Source: CAINVV01 sp037129695
Lineage (GTDB): Bacteria; Bacteroidota; Bacteroidia; Bacteroidales; Prolixibacteraceae
Length of the DNA stretch: 64,000 nt
Assembly: GCA_037129695.1 (NCBI GenBank)
Contig: JBAXUL010000007.1
Span: forward strand, 8,780-72,779
Direction: 5' to 3'
The notes under the pieces were generated by a model. The model made no database searches, was not told the origin of the DNA, and was given only the letters and a program-made list of their open reading frames with translations. Numbering within the stretch: position 1 is the stretch's first letter; each line of letters starts with the position of its first letter. A program made the position numbers and the translations under genes. Positions 9,363-18,192 of the stretch are shown here, one piece after another.

Positions 9363-10841
9363 CTATTTTGTTGTCGTTTCATCCAAGATTAACATCTGTT
9401 GATCATCCAGTTTTTCTGAATTGATCATGAGTGCCATCGAAATATAAATTAGTATGCACGTCGGCAACGAACCTAACACCTGATTTCCATAGGAAGCAAC
9501 AATCACACCAAACATTCCGGAGGTAAGGGCAGCCATTTTCATTTTCAATATCGGATCCCGGATCTTAAACATGATCAGATAGGAGGATTTACCTACAATG
9601 TAAAAAAGAATGAACAAATGGAGCAAGAGTCCCACGATTCCTTCTTCCGCCCAAATCATGACATACCAGCTATCGGTAGGTATACTTGATAAATAGGTAT
9701 CGGGTAAAAACCGCTGTGCCTTCACACCGGCCTGTCCCAATCCGCCGCCAAATGGTCTGGTTGCGAGGTACACCCTCAATTTCTGCTGATTTTCAAGACG
9801 TACTTGAAAGGAAGGATCATTCATGTCAAAAGCAGATCTTGTTCTTCTGATATACTGGTTGCCCTGTCCGATGTAGGTAAATTTAAAAAACACAACTATG
9901 AGTATCAGCAAAAGAATGCCTGAAATGGTGATGAGGAAATTTTTTCTCAGCACAATGAAAGCTGCCAATCCTGCAATAGGCACACTTATCGCTCCCCTTG
10001 TTCCTGACAGAATCATTCCGTAAAAACCTAGAATTGCAACAGATGCAAAAAATATTTTGTTTTTTCTAGTCGTCTCAGTAAAGAATAGGATGCCTGCGAC
10101 CAAGGCAGAGTAGGCCTGATTGGCGCCAAATTGTCCGGCATCGCTTAGAAACGAAAAAATCCGAAGGTTACCGAATATGACATGGGTTACAGCCCCACCC
10201 TGATTAAGCCAGGCTTGCTCCCACGGATCAACACCAATAAAATTCTGAATAATTCCTTTGAGAGATACCAAAAGTGAAAAACCTCCCCACAAATAGAAAA
10301 AGATGGTTAAATGCCTGTTGGTATTCATCAGGATTAGTGCGAGCGGAACAATCATCAACATATAAAAAGAAACACTCCTGATGCCACTGATCCATGCTCC
10401 CATACTTCTGAATTCCGGATTGAAAAATTCAAGCAGTGCATAGGCAAACCAAAAAATGGCAAGCCAGGTAATATCCTTATTTGCCAGGGTCCAGTCAACT
10501 TTCCGGTAAATTTGACTGAAGAAGAGTGAAATAAATGTTCCAATCAGAATACCATCCATCATCAGACCAAGTGGTATATTCGTAAAATATCGACCCATCC
10601 CGTTGAGCAAAAATGAAAATACAACTGCAGTATACAAACCCAAAACGGGTCTCTTAAATAAGAAAACCAAGTAAATGAAGACAAATGGAAGTCCGATCAA
10701 AATCAGTCCAACCGCTAGGTTCATCTGGCTGGTAAGCCATGCAAAGATACCCATCACTATGACAAGTAACAGGATATATAAGGGGCTTAGGGTCCGGTCC
10801 GATCCGCTTCCACTTTCAAAAGGGTTATTTACACCTGGCAT
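9363..10841 (-). CDS. O-antigen ligase / Wzy-type polysaccharide polymerase
   Basis: Polytopic inner-membrane protein of 492 residues with about 11-12 hydrophobic segments and a larger periplasmic loop around residues 320-400 (EQAW near 200, then RTRSAFDMNDPSFQVRLENQ and the GGGLGQAG region). This topology and loop match the Wzy_C/O-antigen-ligase family, which polymerises lipid-linked repeat units or ligates the glycan to an acceptor. With a flippase and a Wzz-like co-polymerase adjacent, a Wzy polymerase role is more likely than ligase. Sequence similarity in this family is low, so the exact role stays open. Confidence 0.82.
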   Translation of the reverse strand: MPGVNNPFESGSGSDRTLSPLYILLLVIVMGIFAWLTSQMNLAVGLILIGLPFVFIYLVFLFKRPVLGLYTAVVFSFLLNGMGRYFTNIPLGLMMDGILIGTFISLFFSQIYRKVDWTLANKDITWLAIFWFAYALLEFFNPEFRSMGAWISGIRSVSFYMLMIVPLALILMNTNRHLTIFFYLWGGFSLLVSLKGIIQNFIGVDPWEQAWLNQGGAVTHVIFGNLRIFSFLSDAGQFGANQAYSALVAGILFFTETTRKNKIFFASVAILGFYGMILSGTRGAISVPIAGLAAFIVLRKNFLITISGILLLILIVVFFKFTYIGQGNQYIRRTRSAFDMNDPSFQVRLENQQKLRVYLATRPFGGGLGQAGVKAQRFLPDTYLSSIPTDSWYVMIWAEEGIVGLLLHLFILFYIVGKSSYLIMFKIRDPILKMKMAALTSGMFGVIVASYGNQVLGSLPTCILIYISMALMINSEKLDDQQMLILDETTTK

Positions 10842-11035
10842 AGTAATCCTTACATTATTGGGTTAAGTTGTTTCAATAGTCTATTATTGTATCCTGCACC
10901 TGTTATGTTCATGTGTCCATTATTGTTCTGTTTACGCTATGAAATAGACATCGTTACCAATGAAATATATTTCTGTCGGCGTTAACCTATATCTAATTCA
11001 TTTTCTTTTTTAAAATCAACACCAATTAATAACTG

Positions 11036-12421
11036 TCAATTACTTTGAGCCTCCGGATGCCGATTGTTCCAATGAGATTTTACCTCCCGGAACAATGATT
11101 GATAAAAAGACACTCCTTTCCGGTAGATCTGAACAAATTCCAGATCCAATTCCTTACTCAGGAAATGAAATCCGATCCAAACACCAAGTGTAGTGAAAAG
11201 TATGGAAGTAATAGCAACCAAATACAATGATTTGAATACAAAAATTGCAATCAGGTCACCTATGATATTGGTAATAACCATAAACAATACCTTGATGAAG
11301 TTCTTGTCAGGTCTGTTGATGCTGTCAAGACCAATTCCGGTCAGTCGGTCAATCGGAAGCAGAAGCCCGTAAATGGAAAAAATCCGTACGATCGTTGCCG
11401 CATTGAAACCGGTTACCGGATCTACTCCCGTATATTGTTTTCCGCCCAGAATCAGTACAAAAAGGTCCGCAAAAATAAAGACGAACAGGCTGAAGAATAC
11501 AAACAAGATGGAAATCGCTCCCGCGTAGGTGTAGAATAAGTCCTTCACTTCCTTAATTTTCTCATTCATACTTGCTTTTGACATTTTGGGAAATGCCGTA
11601 GCAGCAAAGCTTCGCAACGGTATTTGCTGAAGTTCTGTAAGTCTCATAGGAATGCTGTACAGTGCCACAGTCGCCGTACCAAGCGGACTTAAACTAATAA
11701 TAAATGCATCGGTGCTTCTTAATAAATTAGTCCCGATCAGTGTGAAAGTAGTATATTTTCCAAAATCCAAAAGTGTACGTGAAGATTTCCTGGTCGCTTT
11801 TGTGATGAATTTTATACCATCCCAACCATTCAGTATACAGAATCCTGAAACGAACAAATCAATAATGATGTAAGCAAGTACGATCTGGGTCAAGGTCATA
11901 TTCAAATAAAGATAATTGAGTACAACCATCACAAAAAAGGTGCCGCTTTCAAGTATCCGGAGCAGCAGAATCTTTCCGAACTTCTGATCAGACTGCATCA
12001 CAACCACTGCATTGTTCATCGGAAGGTTGGCCAGTGCCATAAAAGGATACCAAATGAAAAAGAGTTCATAGCCTGCATGCCGGATTGGTTCAGCAAAAAA
12101 GTAATTGCAGATGATCAGAATTGAACTGATAAGGAAGGTGGCGACCAAACCGATGAGGGCATTGGATCCTATAAATTTTTGACGTTCTTCGTTGCTTAAA
12201 CCAGAAAGATAACGGACAATGGCAGTATTGGTGATCCCAAGTCTGAACATTTCAATAAATGCATAGGATGCGGTAAATAAAACCCATTTGCCGAAATCCT
12301 CCATATTAAAACTTCTGGCCAAAAGCGCGAAACCGGCAAAAGCAAAAAATGCAATGGCCAGATTCCCGGATAAAGAGAGGAAGTTATCTTCTCTAACTAT
12401 TTTTTTAAATAAATTTTTCAA
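11036..12421 (-). CDS. Wzx-type polysaccharide flippase (MOP/MATE superfamily)
   Basis: Integral-membrane protein of 461 residues with about 12 predicted helices. It should flip the undecaprenyl-linked repeat unit across the inner membrane. The N-terminal part (NLAIAFFAFAGFALLARSFN) and the RLGITNTAIVRYLSGLSNEER loop are typical of the polysaccharide-transport branch of the MOP superfamily. It is followed by the polymerase gene after a 194-nt gap and preceded by the co-polymerase, the standard Wzx/Wzy/Wzz set. Confidence 0.87.
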   Translation of the reverse strand: MKNLFKKIVREDNFLSLSGNLAIAFFAFAGFALLARSFNMEDFGKWVLFTASYAFIEMFRLGITNTAIVRYLSGLSNEERQKFIGSNALIGLVATFLISSILIICNYFFAEPIRHAGYELFFIWYPFMALANLPMNNAVVVMQSDQKFGKILLLRILESGTFFVMVVLNYLYLNMTLTQIVLAYIIIDLFVSGFCILNGWDGIKFITKATRKSSRTLLDFGKYTTFTLIGTNLLRSTDAFIISLSPLGTATVALYSIPMRLTELQQIPLRSFAATAFPKMSKASMNEKIKEVKDLFYTYAGAISILFVFFSLFVFIFADLFVLILGGKQYTGVDPVTGFNAATIVRIFSIYGLLLPIDRLTGIGLDSINRPDKNFIKVLFMVITNIIGDLIAIFVFKSLYLVAITSILFTTLGVWIGFHFLSKELDLEFVQIYRKGVSFYQSLFREVKSHWNNRHPEAQSN

Positions 12422-12485
12422 TCAAAAGATTTTGACCCGAATGGCGTTAATACTTTTTTGATATGATTTCGTGTTGCTTCGGTAA

Positions 12486-14879
12486 TCAACTAATATCTTC
12501 GGAAAAATCACCCAAAACAGAATCAACTACTGAAAGCTCTACACCATTCAGTATAACTACGGCCTTTTTGTCAGTAAACCTGGTGAACCGGTCAAAAGCA
12601 GCCTGATCAGACTGAGTCCAAGCTCTATTTGAACGGCAAACCAAAATAGCCAGGTCGGAATTTGAAAGCAAGGTTACCGGATATGAATTATACATGATAG
12701 ACGGTAATTCAATCAATACAAAATCAGGTGTAAATGAAAGTGTATGTCCACATAATTTCACAATGTCCTTATAATTAGTAACGGAATAAAAACTTCCGTT
12801 GGCAACGAAGCGAACCAATTCGAATTTTTTGAATTCATCAGCCGGCTCTATCAATAATGGGTTTTTGTGGTCTATATGTTTCCCATGATATCCTAGGTTT
12901 TCATGTTTGGACGACCTCTTCCACTTTGCTGTACGTTTTGCAACAGAATTATCTCCGGTATTTCCTGCATCCTCGGTTGGAGGTTGGTTGTGATGATCTA
13001 TCAATTCATGATCATAACTAATTACAAGGACCTTTTTCCCATGGTCTCCCAGTTTCTGCGCCAGATTCGTAACCAGGACGGATTTTCCTTCTGTTCGCAA
13101 AGTGCTGAAAAACAATAATGTCTTCGTGTGATTGACGGATTTTTTCTCATTCAGAAATAGTTCGATATATTCAACCGTAATATCCAGCAAACGGTCAAAT
13201 ATAACAGTCAGATTTACTTTTCCGTGTTTAAGCAGGATTTTCGGAATTACACTGATAACTGGTTGTTTAATGATTGCGGAGGCTTTCGAAGGATTCTTGA
13301 GTGTGTTATCCAGAAATTCAATCAGGAAAATGTAGGCCAAAACAATAAATAGACCCATCATCGCTGCAAGAGCTACCATAATTTTCCGTTTTGTCGGCAC
13401 TGGAGTCAAAGGGAAAAAGGGTTCATCAAAAATTTTGATATTTGATGATAATTCGTTGTCCTGCATTTTAAGTTTGGCCAGATTCAAAGAATGAAGGATG
13501 TCTAAATATCTTTGTTCAGAAACGGTAATTTCCCGTTCAATTCTTTTAATATTGGATCCTGCAGGTGCATAGACTGAATACTCTTTCTGTTGTTCCTTCA
13601 TCCTTTCTTCCAAAACACCGATGCTTGCTTTCAAATTTTCAGACTCCACAACATTGTCTATCCAGTCTTTCAATATGGTTGCAATTGGTAATCCATCAGT
13701 TGTTGTTCCTGAGGTGGAGATTAAACTTGCTGAAGCTCTGATTTCATTTTTCAGTTTATCAGCCTGTCTTCTCAGATCAGCTAACCTCAGTGCATTGGCC
13801 GGATCGGATGACCCTATGACTTCCGCAGAGGAAATCTGGTAATTCAATTCTCCAAGCTGACTTCTTTGATCGATCAGGTTGGAATTTTGAAGTTGGACTT
13901 GCTTCTGAGATCCCAGTTTTTCCTCCAGTCTTCTAATAACTGCCTCTACACCCGCCAGTTTTGTCCTTTTATTGTTGTATTCATCTGTAAGGTTTTCCTT
14001 GGCAATTGCAACAGCCTTACTTTGCTCATTGTAGTTAATGATTTTATTGCTGTTGTTGAATTCCAATAATTTGTCTTCAGCAACTTTCAGATTTTTTGCT
14101 GCCTCTTCCAGTTGCTTGTCAAAATATTTAATGACTGCATCTGATCTGTTTTCAGCGATTCTTTTGTAGTTTTTGATACAAACGTCAGAATAAATATTCA
14201 GGGTTTGTTGAGAAATGCCTGGATCATCTGATTCGTATTTGATTTTAAGAAGGTCACTGTTTTCAACTCGTTTTACAACGATGTTGGAGATAGCTTCAAT
14301 TGAATAATGGGGATGGTCATAATTTAACAGTTTGTACACATAGTTGGTATCACTGCTTAACATCAGCGTTTTAAGGTTCGCAACTGTTTGTTCAAATTCA
14401 AACGGATCAATGGAGGCTGGTATTGAAACTCCAGGAGTTATCTGCGAATTCAGGGAAGAAAAATTATTTCTGTCAGAATTGTTTAACTGGATATTGGATT
14501 TAACAACCAGCTTCTTTACGTAGGCAGGAGTGATTCTGTGGATTTCATCGTACGATTTCTCCGTGAAGAAGCGTGGATTGTTCCGTGCCAGCATTAAGTG
14601 CTGAGCCAACAGTCTGATGCTCACTTCCTGCTGGGTTTCCCGCGATGTGATGACACTGATCAGGTTATCAAATGCAGTATTGACCGTAAAGTAGTTGGAT
14701 GATTTACTCATGTCAACTGTAGAAGTGGACGTGAAACCTGTGTATAAGGTGGTTTCTGAGCTAAACTTAAATGCCGGATTTCTTGTAAGGATAATCACAA
14801 TCAATGCGAGTAAAATCGGGGCAACCAGGATTAAAAAAAAGTGATGTCTGAGGATTCTGTAGATTTCTGACAATTTCAT
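12486..14879 (-). CDS. Wzz/Wzc-like polysaccharide co-polymerase with degenerate tyrosine-kinase domain
   Basis: Chain-length regulator of polysaccharide assembly. 797 residues from ATG 14879 (MKLSEIYRIL), which begins 1 nt after the TolC-like stop; an upstream in-frame ATG at 14921 would overlap that gene by 41 nt and is less likely. A first membrane helix at about 13-33, a long periplasmic region with coiled coil (about 230-450), a second helix near 490-515, then a cytoplasmic P-loop domain. The P-loop reads STLRTEGKS near residue 595, but the Walker A' position has VISYDHE instead of the usual DxD, and the C-terminus (VLGDFSEDIS) has no tyrosine cluster. So co-polymerase function is well supported, kinase activity is doubtful. 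Confidence 0.88.
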   Translation of the reverse strand: MKLSEIYRILRHHFFLILVAPILLALIVIILTRNPAFKFSSETTLYTGFTSTSTVDMSKSSNYFTVNTAFDNLISVITSRETQQEVSIRLLAQHLMLARNNPRFFTEKSYDEIHRITPAYVKKLVVKSNIQLNNSDRNNFSSLNSQITPGVSIPASIDPFEFEQTVANLKTLMLSSDTNYVYKLLNYDHPHYSIEAISNIVVKRVENSDLLKIKYESDDPGISQQTLNIYSDVCIKNYKRIAENRSDAVIKYFDKQLEEAAKNLKVAEDKLLEFNNSNKIINYNEQSKAVAIAKENLTDEYNNKRTKLAGVEAVIRRLEEKLGSQKQVQLQNSNLIDQRSQLGELNYQISSAEVIGSSDPANALRLADLRRQADKLKNEIRASASLISTSGTTTDGLPIATILKDWIDNVVESENLKASIGVLEERMKEQQKEYSVYAPAGSNIKRIEREITVSEQRYLDILHSLNLAKLKMQDNELSSNIKIFDEPFFPLTPVPTKRKIMVALAAMMGLFIVLAYIFLIEFLDNTLKNPSKASAIIKQPVISVIPKILLKHGKVNLTVIFDRLLDITVEYIELFLNEKKSVNHTKTLLFFSTLRTEGKSVLVTNLAQKLGDHGKKVLVISYDHELIDHHNQPPTEDAGNTGDNSVAKRTAKWKRSSKHENLGYHGKHIDHKNPLLIEPADEFKKFELVRFVANGSFYSVTNYKDIVKLCGHTLSFTPDFVLIELPSIMYNSYPVTLLSNSDLAILVCRSNRAWTQSDQAAFDRFTRFTDKKAVVILNGVELSVVDSVLGDFSEDIS

Positions 14880-14880
14880 A

Positions 14881-15639
14881 TTAGTTCTTGATTGAGTTGT
14901 TGAGATTGAATTTGAAGCCAACTATTTCTTGCAAAATCAGGTACGCAGTATTGAATTCGACTTTAGTTGTCTGAAAATCAGATTCTGCCATAGCCAGTAA
15001 TTCTGCGACTCTGGAATAATCTGTGACAGTCGAGGCTCCGCTATGAAAATCCTTTTCGGAAGTTTCCATGTTAAATCTCTGTATTTCAAGATATTTGGAC
15101 TTAATTTTCATCAGTCGCTGTCTTAATATCACTTCGTTATATTGTCTGATTACAACCTGTCTGAGTTCATCTTTCTGAACATTTGCCATATTTTCAGCCT
15201 GTACGAGTTGCATTTTTGCCGTTGTTACCTGATGTTTCCGGTTGAAAATATCCTCAAAAGGTATTCGAATATAAGCTCCGATTCCATAATTAAATTCTGT
15301 GGTTAAAGTGGATGTAACATCTGGTGATTGTGCTCCAGTGGTATAGTTATTAAAATTATTAAATGTACCATACCTGATATCCGACTGAAATCCAAGATTT
15401 CGGGTCCATTGTTTTTGATTGATTCGAAGATTCTCCTGGCTTATTATTTTTTGATTATCCCTGAATTTAACATACGGATTATGAATGATCGCCGAATCAA
15501 TTAACATGCTTAATGGCGGAAGTTCTGATTCTACATCATCTTTCAATAAATCGAAGGATTTTGATTCCTGCGCAATGACTGAAACATGCCATGCCAACAG
15601 GATGACAATTACGGATAGATTACGAAAATGACTTTTCAT
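14881..15639 (-). CDS. Half-length TolC-family outer-membrane efflux protein
   Basis: Secreted protein of 252 residues with a signal peptide (cleavage after VIAQ, about residue 24). The rest matches one repeat of the outer-membrane efflux family: SAIIHNPYVKFRDNQKIISQENL helix, beta strands around FGYGIG-like segments, then helices with RQYNEVILRQR and TDYSRVAELLAMAESDF. Full TolC proteins have two such repeats and 400-480 residues. Here the stop sits directly before the co-polymerase gene, so no second half follows. It may assemble as a hexamer or pair with another protein, and may take the export role of Wza, which is not seen in this window. Confidence 0.8.
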   Translation of the reverse strand: MKSHFRNLSVIVILLAWHVSVIAQESKSFDLLKDDVESELPPLSMLIDSAIIHNPYVKFRDNQKIISQENLRINQKQWTRNLGFQSDIRYGTFNNFNNYTTGAQSPDVTSTLTTEFNYGIGAYIRIPFEDIFNRKHQVTTAKMQLVQAENMANVQKDELRQVVIRQYNEVILRQRLMKIKSKYLEIQRFNMETSEKDFHSGASTVTDYSRVAELLAMAESDFQTTKVEFNTAYLILQEIVGFKFNLNNSIKN

Positions 15640-15730
15640 GGCTTAGGTTTTTCTGGCTTTGCTTTTAAACTTATTTTTTGACTTAAAGGTTTTTTCGGAA
15701 ATGAATATAATATGATTAATCAGGCAAGAG

Positions 15731-16936
15731 TTAAACGGTAATTTTTTGAAACAGGACAGGAACGGTCCTTAAAATTAGTTTAAAATCATACCAGAAAGAA
15801 TAGTTATTCCCGATAAAATGATCTGCATATTCATTGTCCAGTTTCATTCGCTCTTCCTCTGACATATTACCTCCTCTGCCACGAAGTTCAACCTGCCACA
15901 AACCGGTAATGCCCGCGGGAGCTAAAAAACGTTTGGATGATTGGCCTCTGGTTAACAATTCGGCTTCGTAAACAGGTAAAGGTCGGTTGCCTACGATCGA
16001 CATATCGCCTTTTAGGACGTTGAATAACTGAGGCAACTCATCGATGCTGGTATTCCTGATGAATTTACCGACTTTGGTAATCCTTGGATCTTCCGCAATT
16101 TTGATAAAAGCAGATTTAGTTTTGGCAATCGCCCTTTTCTGAGTATGATACCAATAATCACAGATGCTGTGATTACCAATGTGCATAATGGGAGAACAAC
16201 TTTTCCCTTCGGATAATTTTGCACACACAGGACATGGTGAGACGAAGTCGATTTCAGCATGGCCGGATGACATGGAGTACTGATTCTTGTCTTTTGCCAG
16301 ATTGTTTAGTTCCGCATCTGCACCTGTTTTCATCGAACGCAGCTTATAAAAATTAAACGGCTCCCTGCCTACTCTTTTGGAAATATAGTATGCTTTACCT
16401 TTCGATTCGAGTCGGATTGCCAAAGCGGCAAGCAGCAAAACCGGGGATAATACAATTAATGCAGAGAATGCCACAAACAAATCAAACAATCGTTTGATTG
16501 CAGGCATCTCATATTTTATATCCTGCTTTTCCAACTGAGAATAGGTGGAAATTGAATATTTGTTTCTGTATTCAACGAGAAACCGCATGCGGCTGATCAT
16601 ATTTTCAGCAGAGGCTAGGGGAACAATAAATAAATCATCAATCCTGGTTGTAAAAGCTGTTTTAAATAGCTCCTCCTTAAATTCATGTGCAATCAGAATA
16701 AATGAAACCCTGTCGAAATCGTGTCTCTCCCTTAACCAATTGTGCATTTCAAAGCCATCACCCCCTGATAAATAATTTTCTGATATGACAACATGCGGCG
16801 TTATTCCGGATTTGAGATAATTGGTAGCATCCAGTGCATTGGGACAATGCTTGATATTTATTTCAGGATGATCAACCAATACCTGAATGTTATCGGATAG
16901 TCGGCCTATATATAATATCTCTAATTTGTTTTCCAT
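15731..16936 (-). CDS. Polyprenyl-phosphate sugar-1-phosphate transferase with N-terminal pseudo-receiver and Cys/His insertion
   Basis: Initiating enzyme of repeat-unit synthesis: moves a sugar-1-phosphate from a nucleotide sugar to undecaprenyl phosphate. 401 residues. Residues 5-120 look like a receiver domain, but the phospho-acceptor position is Glu53 (ISENYLSGGDG) and the conserved Lys is replaced (FIVPLAS, Val105). After a linker, IKRLFDLFVAFSAL (about 147-172) is the membrane segment and the catalytic domain holds KLRSMKTGA, TSIDELPQLFNVLKGDMSIVG (297-315) and PAGITGLWQV. Between them lies an unusual insertion (about 205-270) with Cys235, Cys238, Cys247, Cys259 and several His, which could bind a metal. 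It is 59 nt after a receiver gene. Confidence 0.92.
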   Translation of the reverse strand: MENKLEILYIGRLSDNIQVLVDHPEINIKHCPNALDATNYLKSGITPHVVISENYLSGGDGFEMHNWLRERHDFDRVSFILIAHEFKEELFKTAFTTRIDDLFIVPLASAENMISRMRFLVEYRNKYSISTYSQLEKQDIKYEMPAIKRLFDLFVAFSALIVLSPVLLLAALAIRLESKGKAYYISKRVGREPFNFYKLRSMKTGADAELNNLAKDKNQYSMSSGHAEIDFVSPCPVCAKLSEGKSCSPIMHIGNHSICDYWYHTQKRAIAKTKSAFIKIAEDPRITKVGKFIRNTSIDELPQLFNVLKGDMSIVGNRPLPVYEAELLTRGQSSKRFLAPAGITGLWQVELRGRGGNMSEEERMKLDNEYADHFIGNNYSFWYDFKLILRTVPVLFQKITV

Positions 16937-16995
16937 TTTTTTGATCCAATTTGTGCAAATAGGTCAGACAAAATTGGTTAGTGCCAATTGCGACA

Positions 16996-17382
16996 CTACC
17001 ATTTTACGGCATAATGAACAGGGAACAGGTTTTTATTGATTAATTCCGCAAGTTCTTCGGGGTTGAAAGGTTTTGCCAAAAAATCCTGCGCACCCAGCCG
17101 GTAACATTTTATTCTTTCCTTACTGCTCTCTACGCCTGACAACATAATGATCGGTGTGTGTCTGGTGTATCCCCTTTGTCTCACTTTCTCCAGAAATAAG
17201 TAACCATCCATGTTCGGCATTTGTAAATCACATATAATCAGATCGGGGAGATTTCCCTCCAGCCATTCTAACGCATCCAACCCATCGCTCTTGCTTTCTA
17301 CCTCATAAGACTTCGAAAGAAAATTTTCTAAAAGCAGCCTTATGCTCTTTTCGTCATCAATAATCAATATTTTGTGCCTCAT
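16996..17382 (-). CDS. Stand-alone response-regulator receiver protein, first gene of the polysaccharide locus
   Basis: CheY-like receiver of 128 residues: acidic pair in LIIDDEKS (Asp9/10), phospho-acceptor Asp52 in IICDLQMPNMDGY, Lys104 in FLAKPFNPEEL. No output domain. It precedes the sugar transferase, whose own N-terminus is a receiver-like domain, so it may signal to or compete with that domain. No histidine kinase is encoded nearby. I found no consensus promoter directly upstream on the minus strand. Confidence 0.9.
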   Translation of the reverse strand: MRHKILIIDDEKSIRLLLENFLSKSYEVESKSDGLDALEWLEGNLPDLIICDLQMPNMDGYLFLEKVRQRGYTRHTPIIMLSGVESSKERIKCYRLGAQDFLAKPFNPEELAELINKNLFPVHYAVKW

Positions 17383-18192
17383 GGTAACTTCGTGTGATAT
17401 TTAGCTTTGGATCTGACGTCGAAAGTAATACCTTAATAACCTAATTTTGACCAAAATGTTCATTTCAATCATGGCTTTTTTAGAAAATTATTAAAGTTGC
17501 TCCGATTTTAAATAATTGATTATGCGATTCAGTAAAGTAAGGTATTTCCTGGAATTATTCTGTTAACAGAATCCTAAGGAATGTATTCAAATGTTAAATT
17601 TGTTATAATTACAAATTAAGCACTTTTTTTTGTGAAACAGTTTTTACCTGACCTGAATGAATTTTAATCCGTTTTAATTTTATGACACATGTTGATGATG
17701 GATACAATTATTTTCGATCGCCAAATGTCACAATAAAGTTATAAAAAATCAAATGGAACCGGAATCGTCAATATACAAAACCATCATGCATTTTCAGAAT
17801 TTTCTTTTCTTGCTTGTCCTATTTGAATCCAGTCAAAAAGACAACTCTGACGATTAAGGTTAGGTTGGATTCGTGACAAAAATAATGAAATATTATGTAA
17901 GTAATTTTTATATTACACTAATTTTTTACTGATAAAGATTGAATATGTAGAAATATATATTGTTAAATATTAATTGACTGTAAGCATAAATGATTTATCA
18001 TGTGTCAAATATTCTGGCCGAATATTACTAAAAGTATTCCTGATTGCCCGGAATGAAGGCTTTTTTCCTTATTTTGGAACCAAAGTATTAATATACGAAA
18101 AAAAATGAAGTTGTTGTGTTATTTAAAAATATATTTATTGAATATTAAGTAGATATGAATCCATATTGATCCTTCAAACTAATTATTACAAC
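17383..18192. other. 810-bp gene-free, AT-rich divergent region
   Basis: No credible coding frame is present between the polysaccharide locus (minus) and the esterase (plus). It contains a perfect 16-bp palindrome and a promoter-like box (listed separately), many poly-A/T stretches, and a weak pair of 8-nt inverted arms (17763-17770 and 17848-17855). It probably holds the regulatory signals of both flanking units and could encode an untranslated RNA. Confidence 0.6.
17557..17602 (+). promoter_or_regulatory. Palindromic operator candidate overlapping a Bacteroidetes-type promoter
   Basis: A perfect 16-bp palindrome (ATTCTGTTAACAGAAT, 17557-17572) is flanked by TTCCT (17546-17550) and AGGAA (17577-17581). 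TAAATTTG at 17595-17602 matches the Bacteroidetes -7 consensus TAnnTTTG on the plus strand. The palindrome would sit over the -33 region, a typical repressor or activator position. The next plus-strand gene starts only at 18193. Confidence 0.45.

Noticed and set aside
14881..15000. Frameshift as cause of the short TolC-like protein
   Set aside because: The co-polymerase begins one base after the stop, and no second TolC repeat exists in any frame there, so there is nothing to restore.
17763..17855. 8-nt inverted arms AATCGTCA and TGACGATT
   Set aside because: The arms are 77 nt apart with no supporting structure or nearby element, so chance is likely.
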